Assembly: GCA_905178155.1 (NCBI GenBank)
Contig: CAJINV010000010.1
Coordinates: 2,810,587 to 2,874,586 of the forward strand
DNA from: Amoebophrya sp. A120
Taxonomy: Eukaryota; Sar; Dinophyceae; Syndiniales; Amoebophryaceae
Reading direction: 5' to 3'
DNA: 64,000 nt
Shown piece by piece: positions 10,972 to 23,300 of this stretch (position 1 is the first letter of the stretch; each line of letters opens with the position of its first letter). Below the pieces are notes generated by a model that saw only the letters and a list, made by a program, of their open reading frames with translations, had not been told where the DNA came from and searched no databases. Both the position numbers and the translations under genes were made by a program.

Positions 10972-13900
10972 CTACTCTCCCACCTCGGTCATTTCCTTGT
11001 ACCAATGCGCCAGGATTTATCCACAGAAAGAAGCCCATCCGCATCCAATTTGTAATGCAAAACACGTATAAAGTCCTTGGTTTGTCATGCAAAAACTGGA
11101 TGAGGATGGTTTTTTTTCTGTGGATAGGATTTCCTCCGGACTGGCGTAATCCTTGTAGAATTCCTGCACCTCCTCAAACGTGTAGACATTCCCGTCGCCC
11201 GGATCGTACCGTCGGTCGGTTGGTTCCGGCACAGGAATTTCTTCTCCTTCCTGCGGATAAAGATCCTCTACTCCTCCAGCACCGGAACCGGAAGCATCCG
11301 GCTGATCGTCGTTGTAAGCGTCTTGCTGACCTGGACCTCCTGCTCCATCCTGCTGTTCAGCTTGCTGCAATGCTGGTTGTAGTTCCCCAACAAGAAGCTC
11401 AGTCTCATCTACCCCGGCCAACATCGCGTCCATTTCTTCCGCTACTTGCGTTTCGTCCAGACTCAGATCGATCAGCCGAGACGCCCGGATCGCCGGGGGC
11501 CACTGCGCATTCGGGGAGCGGGTGGCGGTTTTTCTGGAGTTGTTTTTCGTATTTGAGGAAGCACTTGGAGCAACAGCAGCACTATCGCTAGGCTCATCAT
11601 CGTCATCCCTCTTGTTCTTTTTCAACAACCCCGTTGCCTTGCAAATGTTCCACGCAGCGACAAAATTTTCCACCTCGCGCTGCACGTGCATGTGCAGACC
11701 GTCGGTTTTGCCATCCTCGAGAGCCCGCTTCTTCCAAATGAGCTTCCGCAACCTCCGCACAACCTTCACGATTTTCAGGAAGTCGAGAATTGCAGTTTGG
11801 TCCGGATCCGCCGCGTTTTTTTCTCCAAGGACTACGGTGCCACGCTTGGTCTCCCAGTTTCTGATGTGTGATTTTTGCAGGAGGAGAATGTTTGTCATGC
11901 GTGACGGCAACAGTAAAAGCGATTGCTATTGCATCACTTTTCCAAGTTATGCATCACAAACCCAAACTTAAACTTTCCACGTCTGTCAATATACCTTCTC
12001 AAGTGCGACACCGGGAAGATATCCAGATTGCTCTTCTCTCCCTTCACCATCGCGGCCAGTGTGGGCGGTTTCTCTTTCTCTCGGAACTTCGTCATGATCT
12101 TCACTCCCCCGGGAAGTTTTTCGTCCCCATCCTCCTGCTTGATCCACGTGCTGAGTCCGAGTTTCACGTGGTACAGAAACGGTTTCTTGCGCAAGGGGCA
12201 AAACGCTTCGAGCCACCCGGCCCGGAACGTCTTGGCAATATCCGAACTCCACCAGGGGTGTTTGTCGGTCAGGAACCGCAAATTCCGGATCCTCTTCACG
12301 CCCATCCGCGCCGCGATTGCCTCGGCGAAGATGAGTTTTTCCGCTTTAAATCTGCAAGCCACCTCCGCTTCCTGCTCGGTGGGGAAAAGAAAGAAGAAAT
12401 TCACTTCGGTGAGTCTATCCTGCGCAAAACAATTTATGATTATCGCACTCGTGGTAATTCTAATTGCAGTCATGCATTACAAATTTTCTTCCTAAGGTAA
12501 ATCCGCATGACAAATCTGATTATTCATGCTGAGGAAATTTGTAATGCATTTATACGAGTACGATACTTTTCCTTTTGCAATGCATAGAGTCTTCTGGACG
12601 ACAAGAGTGGGTTATCAGCGTCGATTTTGATCTCAGTCCGGAGGATTTTTGGTTGCTTCTTTGCGGCGGCTGTTCCTGTTGTGCCACTGGGGCTCGCGGC
12701 GGTTGTAGCAGTCGCTTTCGTATCGCTTCCGCTATGCACTGCAGAAGTATCGTACTGGTAGTACTTGCACGACAGATCTGCATTCTTACTTGAATCCGCA
12801 CCACAAATTCGAAGTTTCCTTCTGAAGCATATTTATTGTTCTGCAAGTACTACTAGTTCAAATACTTTTGCACAATGCATAGCCGCTTTGCAGAATACCG
12901 CTGATCCATTCGACTACCCAGGGACCGAGGAGCTTTTCGTCAAAATTTTCTGTCACGTGGAAACAAACGCGAAGGGTGCCGTAGAACTCGGAAATGATTC
13001 CACTGTACCGGAGTTTGCTGCCTGATAAAGTGATTTGATATGTTGTTTGTAGTGGCAGTGGCCTCTCGATAATTTATCGAGAGGCCAATTCGACCATGCA
13101 GTGGCCTCTCGAATTCACGACAAGGTCATCTTCAACGGTTACAGGAAAAATTATCTCACGCATACTTCTCGGTATTGCATCACACATCAAAGCTCGCTGC
13201 AAGCAGCCGGACAATCAATACTTCCCAATCCGTTTTTTGCCCCTAACTTCAGTCTGCTCTCCAGCTCGCTGGTTATCCTTTTCAAGTCGCTTCTCCTCTG
13301 CGTCAGCGCCAGTTCCAGTTTGTGATTGTGCACCCGTAGTAATTCCATCGCCACTGCCGTATAAAAGCCCTCTTTCGCAGCCTTCGTTTCCAATTTCGCA
13401 ACCTTCGCATTTGTGTCTCGGATCTTGTGCCCATCCGGACTGGCAGCCTGCATCGCAATGTCGAAGGAAGTCGCCATGGAATCCTCCCGCTCTAGCAGCT
13501 CTTTATCGTGTGTAAAAACGTCCCCACACCATAGTTGTCATGCAAATCTGCATGCTTGAAATGTTTCTCATGCGGAGCCCCATGAGAAGCATTTTCGTAA
13601 TGGTGTTTTGAAATTTGTCATGCTCCAATCAGCATGAGAGACTAGATCTGTAGTGCTGCTGAACTAGCTCAAACAGCACTACACTACGCGTCCAGATTTG
13701 TCATGCGAAACAGCCAAAGCTTGTGGATTTGTCTAGCCGATTCCCCATCTTGACTATGGCGTGGGTACGTGTTTACATAGGATACTCTTTATCCAAAACT
13801 TTCTGCTTTTTCTGCCATGTTTTCGTCGTGTTGAGATTGTGGGAAACGGTATTGGAAGAAGAACTCCTCGTCGCTTCCTGCATCTTCTGCAGGGCTTTGG

Positions 13901-16900
13901 ACTCGATGGGCCGCTCGAGAAAAACGTCATTAAACCGGCCGACGAGCTTCAGGACGGAGAGTTTGCTGGAACCTGGTGATGGTGTGGAATTTTTGAACTC
14001 TTGCATGACAAACAATTTTTTTTCATCCGGCAAATAAGTACACGTCAGAACTTGTGCTGCTAAAAGCTGGCGCAGTAGAAATTAATAGTAAGTACATTCC
14101 ACGTTGTTCCATCCCGCCTCATCCTCCAACCGGTTCTGCCGTAGTCTGCCCAATCTGGAATCCAGAATACTTCTCAGCCTCGCTTTCCCCGCGTTCAACC
14201 ACGATTCTGCCTCTTCCCCGGGGCCACTGACCTGCGCTGCTGAGCTTGGTTTTGCGGGGGACGCGGATCTTGATCTGGTCGTTGCGGAAGCAATTGTTCC
14301 AGTTGGCGTAGCAGGTTTACTTGCCGGGTCGGCAGCTGCTGCTGCTGTAGCAGTGGCGGCCAAAATGGTGCCAGCTGTTGCGGTTGTCTTGGCTGCGTCT
14401 GTGAAAATGTAGTAGAAATTTGTGATGCTGAAGCTATTAACTAAAACTATGCATGCTGAGTAATTGCAGAGAAATGTGATTATGCATAACAAACTACATC
14501 AAAGATAATATCAAAAATTTCTTACGTGCGCTCAGCCACCGCTCTTCCGCGACCACCGTTTCGAGAAAGCTTTTCGTCGTGAAAACTCGTCTCGTTCGAC
14601 CTGTCTCGACAGTCTGGTCGGACATTTGTGATGCACCAGACGGCTTGAGCATTCCGGATCTCGCAATGTACGGTTCTTCCTTCGGCCCTCTTGCGGACCG
14701 TCTGGCGGAGTAAAGCTCGTCGGATGCGGCTGTATAGTGAGCGATTTATTTTTTGCACGAAATCTGGCACTGGTTGTGGTTCCCATTCGATTCCAGTTGT
14801 GCTAAACATGCTGCATGAAGACAATTTACAATGGACATGCAAGACCATGCACGGTAGGCAGCGGGCAAAAATTAAAACTCCAAATACCGACAAAACTATC
14901 CTTCTGCGGCCTTTCGTGCAGTCTCAATTTCGGAAACCCCGACAAAACCCGTGGCGTTGACCCCGTTTCGTTTGACCGCGGGGTTGGATTGAAGTCCTGG
15001 ATATGAAAAGCAAAAATGTCTGGGTCTGCAAGAGTGCAGACTTGTCATGCATATTTTCCATGCCCCATGAGGTCTGGAATGCAGGACCTAGCATGACAGA
15101 TTCTGCGATGTCTCTATCATGCCTATGTATCCTGCATGAGAAACTCCCGCTCATGTTGGTCAAAAAAGGACAACTTTGGGTGATCACGCAATACAGATTT
15201 TTATTTGTGTGACCCAAAAGACGCATCACAAATTCCATCCTCCCAGACCCAGACATTTTTGCATTTGATACTGGAATTGATGCCCTCCCCCGCGTTGCTG
15301 CGCGTTTCGGGTGCTCATCTGATTTCTCGGCGCCCAAGTGGGTGCAACTCTGTTCGCCGTGCCAGATTGCAGCTGCTGTTGCGACATCGAGGTTCCACCA
15401 CCACCTAGTACTCTCGGCGAGCTCGCGCGACTGCTGCCAATTGAAGCCGCTCCACCTCTGGTTGCCAAATTCCTCGGACTGCTGTGACGCGAAGAAGCCG
15501 GCTCCACTTTGCTCGTGCTGTTCCGCCCGACTTTCATCCCGGGTTTTAAGACCACCGCTCTCTTGTTCGTCTGCTTCAATTGATTGATTTTCTCGTTGAT
15601 GCCCAACCTCTGCTCCCGCGTTGCCCCGATCTGGTCGAGAGAGAATTCCGGTAAAATTTTCACCACAAACTCATCTTCTTCTACCGTTTCCCCCCGAGTA
15701 ACGAGCTTCACACTCCGGAAGCAGTGATCCAGGTAACAGCAGTCCTTCTCCAGCCCTATGTAGCTGTACAGCGCTTTTCGGTCTTCCGGACTCCGCGGGT
15801 AGTTCACAGAGTTGCACCATTTCAAAAAATGGTCGAACTCCGCGGTTTGGAACGTGTTGTGATTCGTCGTCCCGAGGAAAGACAAAGTGTCTCGGTAACA
15901 CTTGTCTAACGTCCCGTACCGCTTCTGCAGTTTGCTCGCGAATTCCTTGTGCATGGAATGCAGTTTCGGTGCGATGTCTTGGATCAGCAGGAACTTCTCC
16001 TCGTCAGGCGGATATTGCTGGGCAGACGAGTAGTTTTTGCTAGTCGACATGGAGACCAGTGCCAAAAACGTTTTCCGGATAATTGACGTCGGGTACTGGA
16101 GTCTTTTACAGCCGGAGACAAAGCTCTCGTAATCAATCCGGTCAAAAGACTGCTTCCTAGGGAAAACTTGGGACCAATTCGCGATGAACTCTTGTCTCAC
16201 CCGTTTGGAGAAGTGGTTGCGGAAATATCCACAGAAAAAGACCCATTCTTGCCATCCGTTTTTTGCATGAGAAACACAGATTCTCATGCAGGTTTTGCAT
16301 GACAAACTGATACTGGACGATGTGGGGATGGGTGTTTTTCTGCGCATATGAAGAGAACGGCCAGACCGGCGTTAGACTGACTGTTCTGTGCCGATGTCGT
16401 GTTGGATTGGAGCAGTTGCTGCTGTGATCCGGGATTTATTGGATTGCCAGATTGCGGTCCTGACATCGCGGAACTACTGGTGGTCCTCGCATTGTTCCCG
16501 CCGGAAACTGAAATTGTGCTCCTCGCATTCGGAATTTGGTTCACATTCATGTACTCTTCAATGTCCGGTGGGGCGGAAGAAGCCGTGACCACGCTCCTCT
16601 TGCTCCCGGAAACAGCGCTGAGCTTGCTCGGCTGGGGCAGAGAGGCTAAGTTGTCGTCGTTTGCAGAGGAAGGAGGGGGTGGAACACCAGCGGATGAAGC
16701 GGCGGCGTCTCGAGTCGCAACCTGGGGGGTAGTTTCCATTTGTGATGCTCGGACAGAAGCGGATGCCGAGGTTCCCACGACTGTAGTCGCTCCTCCTGGA
16801 TTGTAAATCGTCTCGGTGTCTGCGAGTTTGGAGTTTCTGGTCGTAGTAGTTGCAGGTGCTCCCGCGCCACCAGTCGTTGTATTAGTAGCAGCACCCGCCC

Positions 16901-17414
16901 CTGAAGATCCCCGCACAGAATCGACCGCACTGTCAATCTCCAGCTGTCCGATTTCCTCTGTCAGTGAAGCTTCCTTCGCCGCAATGTCCTCTTCCAATTT
17001 CCGCAAAGATGCAGCAGGTGCGGCCTGTGCTGCAGTTTCACCTTTTCGTTCCCCGGTGGCACCATCTTCTCCCCCGTTGTTGTTTGCTGTTGCGTTCTCG
17101 TCCTTTTCCGGGAAGTAGAAGAAATTTTGCGTTGGTTCGGTCGACATCATCTTGCCGCTTATTGCTTGTGCACGGATGAAATCCGTTGGTGCGTGACGCA
17201 TGTTGTAGAGGGGAGTGCTGGTGGTCGTCTTGCGAGGTTTTGAAGACGTTGAAGACCCTGCACCTGGTTCTTTTGCGGGCCCACCAGTCGTATACGACGA
17301 GGCAGCTGAAAACGGCCCATTCGCGCCATATTTCCGCTTCACCACGAGACGGGGTGGAGGAGCCCTGTCTCGGGGGCTGGAGGAGGAGCTGCTGCCGCCC
17401 AGCTGGTAGCTCAT
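10972..17414 (-). CDS. EF-hand-like multidomain protein
   Basis: Begins at the ATG at 17414 (an in-frame ATG also lies at 17477) and ends at the TAG at 10972-10974. Exon order: a disordered Ser/Thr/Ala head with a KRKYGANGPF motif (16349-17414); a helical region resembling degenerate EF-hands (FDHFLKWCNSVNYPRSPEDR, 15271-16225); several small exons with a coiled coil (13220-13503); a compact region with SEFYGTLRVCFHVTENF (12882-13026); a region with WIKQEDGDEKLPGG; then an acidic disordered stretch and a C-terminal motif DGNVYTFEEVQEFYKDY followed by AHWYKEM. The D-G-x-x-Y-T-x-x-E-x-x-x-F-Y pattern is common in dinoflagellate proteins as I recall (uncertain). Six introners (11028, 12416, 12733, 13504, 15002, 16226) and several GT-AG introns interrupt it. 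Calcium binding is possible but no intact 12-residue EF loop is visible. Confidence 0.7.
11028..11126. mobile_element. Introner, family C (shortest element, 99 bp)
   Basis: Ends TATCCACAGAAAGAAGCCCA and a matching TTTTTTTTCTGTGGATA. Exact duplication GGATT (11023-11027 and 11127-11131). Excision gives YASPEEILAHWYKEM at the C terminus. At 99 bp it may approach the minimum size for removal. Confidence 0.93.
12416..12586. mobile_element. Introner, family A
   Basis: 171-bp element, left end TATCCTGCGCAAAAC, right end CCTTTTGCAATGCATA. Exact duplication GAGTC (12411-12415 and 12587-12591). It carries ~10 extra bases near the left arm and ~5 extra near the right arm compared with other A copies. 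Confidence 0.9.
12733..12881. mobile_element. Introner, family A
   Basis: 149-bp element, ends TATGCACTGCAGAAG and CTTTTGCACAATGCATA. Flanking 5-mers TCCGC / GCCGC differ at one base. The inner arms are more diverged than in other A copies, which suggests an older insertion. Confidence 0.85.
13504..13784. mobile_element. Introner, family D
   Basis: 281-bp element, left end TATCGTGTGTAAAAACGTCC, right end a degenerate TACGTGTTTACATAGGATA. Exact duplication CTCTT (13499-13503 and 13785-13789). Excision joins QKVLDKE to LLEREDS. The family is recognised from the better preserved copy at 63421-63702. Confidence 0.88.
15002..15270. mobile_element. Introner, family B
   Basis: 269-bp element, left end TATGAAAAGCAAAAATGTCT, right end AGACATTTTTGCATTTGATA. 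Exact duplication CTGGA (14997-15001 and 15271-15275). It lies between the EF-hand-like exon and the downstream small exons. Confidence 0.92.
16226..16348. mobile_element. Introner, family C, eroded duplication
   Basis: 123-bp element with ends TATCCACAGAAAAAGACCCA and TGGGTGTTTTTCTGCGCATA. The flanking 5-mers GGAAA / TGAAG match at only three positions, unlike most copies. Excision still gives a continuous frame, AVLFRNHFSKR. Confidence 0.85.
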
Positions 17415-20344
17415 TTTTTTGCGGACATCTGTTTGTCGTTGCGTGAGTGGTATTGGTAGCACGCAAAAATAAACCAAGGAAGTTGGAAGCTATATAACTC
17501 ACAACTCTGGAAACCTAAATGCAACGAACGGTCGCGCATGTGAGAATGGATCTAACGGCCATGCATAGAAACGAATACCCTCGGTTTATGCTTGCCGATG
17601 TGCTTAGTGAATTAAGATCTTCCTCTTAACATTCCTCCCAGATATCGATCAGGATGAATACATATTTTGATTCATGATATATACGCATTTACATTTTGTC
17701 TTGGTAGTGATCTCTCGCAAAGTGGCAACTCGTCAAACATGTGCACACATCCATTATCGCTTTGCCCACTCGACACACGCAACACACTCTCGTCAACACC
17801 AAATTACTCAACTTCTCTCGTGCGAAACACAGAAACAGACAATCTCAAACAGGCACCTCTACACCGAGACACGTCCTGCAAAAATCAACTATTTTCTTTT
17901 TCTGTAGGGCTTGACACTGCAATAAAAAATGCCCCAAGGGCGCGCACAACCTGCCGGTGCGTAAGTTTCTTTGGACCCATACGCGACGCGCCTAGGTAGG
18001 GCCCCAGCCACCAGCCAGCGCGCGGCCACTCACACTTCACTGCGCGGCGCCCACATTCACAACACACGACACAAGCTGCCATAATTATGCGCGCGACCGG
18101 CGGATCCGCTGGCGGGCGGGCCCGAGCCGGCAATTTGGGGGCGGGAAATCTATCAAAGAGATGAGACCCGGCTGGCACGGGGGAAGCCGCTATTGCCTGC
18201 AGGCAACTTCTTCCAAGGTAGGGCCAGCGCGCACATAAAAACAAGGACGACACAGGGCGGGCCCGAGGCCGGGCTGCCTGCCATCCAAGCAAGCGGGCCC
18301 CAGGCAGCCGCGGGCAGCGGGCCCGGGTATTGTGGGGGCGTGGCCCCCCAATCTACCACCCCGGCAGCCAAACGGGGGCGAACTAACAAGACAAACGCAG
18401 GCAAGCGAGGCGACGCGGGGCAGCATCCATCCGCGTGCGCTTTTGGGCCGGCGGGTTTTCATTCGCGGTCGCATGGCTGGCGCGCTGCTTCCTTGCGCCG
18501 CCCCGCTCCGTGCCACAACATGCGAGCCAATTCGCTCTGCATCTCAATGCGTGCCTGCGCGCGGCAACGGCGACCCCACGAGGGCCCGCCATGCATCCTT
18601 CCAAAATTGGGCCGCTGGCCCAGACCCTCACCGACACCACAAACCGGATCGCGCCAGGACTTCCTTTCTGCGCCCCTCTCTCCTTGCGAAAGCAGCCAGT
18701 CCACACTTGGGGCGGCGCCTTCGCAAAGCTAACTTCGCTGCGGGCCTCCACGTTCGCGCCATTTACTCGGGACTGCTGCAGCCCGAAAACTATCGCCAAA
18801 GAAAAGCAAGCCCAATATGAGAGAGCAGTAGGCTTGCTAAACAGAGCTTGTGTTGAAGATCTCTCACTCCCTCAAAACAAAATATGTCTCTTCGCCCATT
18901 CAGATCGGAAATCGTGTCAATCAACTTCGTGCTGCAGATTCACGGAGACATGGAACACAATCAACAAGGAAAAACGTTACTCCCACGAACATAAACGCGA
19001 TAAGAGCTATAACACAGAAGTAGAGAGGATGCAGATACTTCTTCCATTGCGACAACCACAGGCGCGCGCGCCCTCCTTCGGGGAATGATGAATCGGTCGG
19101 GCGGCCGGACCGCGGCATCATTCGCAAGCGCGAAAAAGCGTTCCCCCTAGGCTGCCCCCCTGAAGACGGCACAAGCGTGGTCGCTGCGACCATAGACAAC
19201 GAGGCGCAAATCTATGCACACCTGCCGCCATGCCGGATGATGCGCAGACGATCGAATTGGCCGGAGCGGCCGCTTCTATGCGCGTGTCACCACCCGGCGG
19301 GGAAAACAACAAAGCCAGGGGGGCGTCGGAGCTCCAAATCAATGACAAACCCACTAGGCCCCCGGGGTGCAGACCGGGCCAACGACGGGCGGGCGGGGGC
19401 CACCCAAACGGCTCGGACGGGGTGCCCATGCGACCCACCCAAGCGACTCGGGCGGAGGGCTGGCAAGAAAGCCACAAGCGGGGCAGCCTACGTACGAGCG
19501 GGCTCCCCCGGCCCGCCAAGCACCACGCAATGGCAGGCCACCGGGCTACGGCGCCGGGCCCTAAAAGAGACAGACGGGGCCGCGCCCCGGCCCCCCGACG
19601 GCGCCCGGGCCCTTGCGCTTTTCTCGGGCGCTGGCGCCTTCCTTTGCCCCGCTTGTCGTTTGTCATCGCTTTTTGGGGGGGCTGACCACCCTCGAGCGGG
19701 CGCTACCTGCGCCAAGTCGCACTCGAAGCCCCACTAGCGCCACGGGCCGCGCCGTCGATACAGAGAAACCCAGGCGCGGGCGGATTGAACAGAAAGCGCC
19801 CGGAAAGGAAGACCCGAGGCCCCTGCGGGTTGGTGCAGGGCTTGCGCGGCAAAATCCGCAACACAAACACCACCGGCGCCGCCCGCACCGCACCAAGTTC
19901 CGACGCGCACCACTACGGGGCCGAGCTGGCTGGTGTTTGCCATGCTCCTGATCAATTCAACAAGCTAACAAGCAGCGGCGCCTTTACCATCTATCGTGAT
20001 TGACTCATCGCTCTCAAATTCAATTTTCTCTTGTTCACTCTACTTAATCCCTCCGACACAGGCGCGCGGCAAGGCAAACGCAACTTGGCTCCTGCCCATC
20101 TAGAAGACGGGCGACTGATGTGCACTCAGGGTTTCAATGCGGCCGAACTAGGAACACGATGAGGAACGAGAAAAGGAAGAATCAATTCCCCAACTCCAAC
20201 ACTTTGTAGCGAGTACCAGGTCGGCTCAAACGCAGCCAACGGCTGCTTTTTCTGAAGCGTTATCAAGTACGCGGAAAAGAAAAGAAATTTTCACAATGCA
20301 CCGAGTCACATTGTTGCGTCTGCCGTGTCAAATCCTCAGCACTT
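17415..20344. other. Intergenic gap with GC-rich island
   Basis: Gap between the EGF-repeat gene stop and the EF-hand-like gene start. Roughly 17930-19950 is extremely rich in G and C; both sides are ordinary sequence. Overlapping open frames occur in nearly all six frames, as expected when AT-rich stop codons are rare, and none has a recognisable domain. I see no TIR element, tRNA or rRNA in it. Confidence 0.6.
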
Positions 20345-23300
20345 CTACGTCTCCACCTTGCTAATCCCCAGCAAGCTCGTCGCTAGATCCTCCATCGGAT
20401 TGTGTTTTCCGATAATCGGATTACTCTGCAACGTCAAGCACTGCCCCTTGCAGAATTCACACTTACTCCCCGCTCCGCTCGCGCAGCTGTTGTAGCACGC
20501 GCCGTAGCAGATCTTCGGAATCGAGCAGTCCGGACCGGCGAAATCTTTGTTGCAGCTGCACTTCCCCTCAAAGCACAACCCCTTTCCGGAGCAGTCGTTG
20601 GCACACTGGTCTAAATTGCAGTTTGGCCCCAATTTTCCCAACCCGCAATTCCGTTTCCCGCAATCCTCGCCGTAGAAACCAGTCTTGCAAACACACCTCC
20701 CGTCGAAGCACATCCCCCTGCCGTTGCAATCCGCCGGGCACTATCAAATGTAAAAATGTCTGGGTCTGGAAACTTGTGATGCTGGGTGGCGTCTCATGAT
20801 GAGGCCAGAAATGCTGTTTCAGCATCACAAGTTTCTGAGCTTCTAGGTGTTGCCTATTCTGCATCACAAACTGCGTTTCTGCATCACAGAAAAGTGGAGC
20901 TCTTGGGTAACTTGCATGACAGATTTAAGAGTCATGCAAGACAAGCATGACAAACATGCATTCTTCCAGACCCAGACATTTTTACATTTGATAGGCACTT
21001 CGGCTGCTCAAATTGCGTTTTCTCACACTCCTTCCCCGCAAAGCCCTCGTCGCAGATACAGTCCGGCGCCGTCATCTTCACCCCCGTCGTGGAATACTGT
21101 TCGACGAAAGTGCAAACCCCTCTGCCATTACAGTCGTTGCAGCTCGGCTCCCGACACCCAATGCCGGTCCAACCAGCTTCGCACTCGCAGGCCCCCTCCA
21201 CACACTTCCCGTGCTTCCCGCAGTCCATGGGACACACTTTATCCTTGCAACTGTTCGGCTCGGACCCATCCTTCATCCCGAACCCGGCTAAACATTGGCA
21301 CTTCCCGTTGATGCACATCCCCTGGTCGTGGCAATCGTCAACGCCCTCCTCCTCACTAAATCCCGGGCACCGCTGAATTTCGCACCGATCGCCGTGGAAA
21401 CCCGCCTTGCAGTCGCAGGCATTAATCGCAGAATTGTACTCTCCGTTGTCCCCGCAAGACTTCCCGGGCGGCGCGGGCGCGGCTATGTCGCCACCGTGGG
21501 CCGCGGCTTCTAACTTGTCCTGCGCAGAAGAAGCACCTCCACCGCCGGCCCCACCATTTGGTGCTTCTTTCGGGCACGGTGCACCGTCGCACATGCACTT
21601 CCCGGTCAATCTATCGCACTCCCCGTTCGCTTATCAAATGTAAAAATGTCTGGGTCTGGAAGATTGCCAGGTTTGTCATGCACATTTTGCATGACTCCTG
21701 ATGTCTGTGATGCATGCCCTAGCATCACAGATTTTGTGAGGGCTTCCTGATGCCTCTACCGCATGACAAATGCGCTCTCCGTGTAGCAAAACTTGGACTC
21801 TCTTTGCTGCTCATGCAATACAATTTTTTTTTAGCATCCAAAATCAGCATGACAAGTTGGATTCTTCCAGACCCAGACATTTTTACAGTTGATATCGCTG
21901 GACAGGCCGGGTCGCACTCCTTCGGCGGGGTCTCGCACAAAACGCCGGAGAACCCCGCTTCGCAGTGACATATGGCGTTCTCAAACGTTACATTCTCAAC
22001 TGTTACATGAACTTGTAATGCAAGAACGGCAAAAGTGAAAGGGCGAAGTTTGCGCCTTTTGCATTACAAGTTCCGCACAGATTTAGGGGCTGTTTAGCCC
22101 CCCGCAGAATTGTCATGCGAAGCAGCTGGACCATCTGGCGGCTTAAGGTAGTTCTGCATGGCAAATCCATGTAGCAGTTGAGAGTGTAACGTTTGAGAAT
22201 CCCATATGGCAGGTCCCTTTTCTGCACTCGCCGTGCGTGGAACAAGTTGGATCTTGGCAAACGGCTTCCACACTGCAGTCGGCGCCCCACCAACCCTCGT
22301 CGCACACACATTGCCCGGCGTCGTTCTGTAGTACAGGGCTTTGATTGATGATTATGAAGTCCTCTACTTCCAAAACTGGTGCATGATCGAATACGCCGCA
22401 ATTGAAACCTCTGTCAGGCTCTTGTAGGAACAGTGCGTCACGATTCTCATCTGTTTCTTTTTAAAATGAAAAATTTCAGTTGCACTACAACATACAAAGT
22501 AGAAGAATTCGCACCTCCGCTCCATGATCGCTGCACGCAATTCGGATGCTACAGTCCGCCCCCCGAAACGCGGAAAAGCACAAACACGCCCCGGCAACGC
22601 AGTGCCCCCTCCCCGTGCAATCATTCGGACAGTAAACTCCGCAGCTATCCCCGCTGTAACCCGGGAAGCAGGTACACGAGCCGTTGTCGCAGCTGCCGTT
22701 TGAGTTGCAGTCGTCTTTGCACTTTTTCTGCTCGTTTTTTTTCAATAACTTCTCCAGCAGCTTCTTCTTCTCTTTCTGCTTCTCCCCCGGGGGTTTGGAA
22801 TCTAGTTTCAGATTATCCCCAAACTTCTTCGTGTGGGACGACAAGCCGGAGAGTGGGTTCGGACCAAGTTGGGTTTTGCAGTTGTCTCCACTGTATCCTG
22901 TGCAAAAGTATCGCACTCGTAGTCATTGCAGTCATGCATTACAAATTTTGTTCCTAAGGTAAATCCGCATGACAAATTTTATCTCTCATGCTGAGGAAAT
23001 TTGTAATGCATTTATACGAGTACGATACTTTTGCAATTCATACACTGTACCCCTTGTTGCACGTGCATTTTCCAAGCTTCGGATCACAGACGCCGTTGTT
23101 GTTGCAATCGCTCGGACAACGCTTGGACTCACAGGCTTTGCCGAAATAGCTGCTGTATCAAATGCAAAAGTGTCTGGGTCTGGAAGGATTCGAATTTGTG
23201 ACGCCAAGTCTACATTATGACAAAATCTGTCATGCATGGCTAGCAAAAAGCCCCATTTCTTCGTTTCTTTGCAAGAGAGGGGGTTTGTCATGCGGATTAG

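Noticed and set aside
11868-12500. Plus-strand frame of 210 codons
   Set aside because: Shadow of the minus-strand EF-hand-like gene exon and its family A introner.
17930-19950. Long overlapping open frames on both strands (for example 18193-18732, 18435-19088)
   Set aside because: They occur in all frames at once because stop codons are rare in very GC-rich DNA; no domain, no introner and no codon pattern favours one frame.
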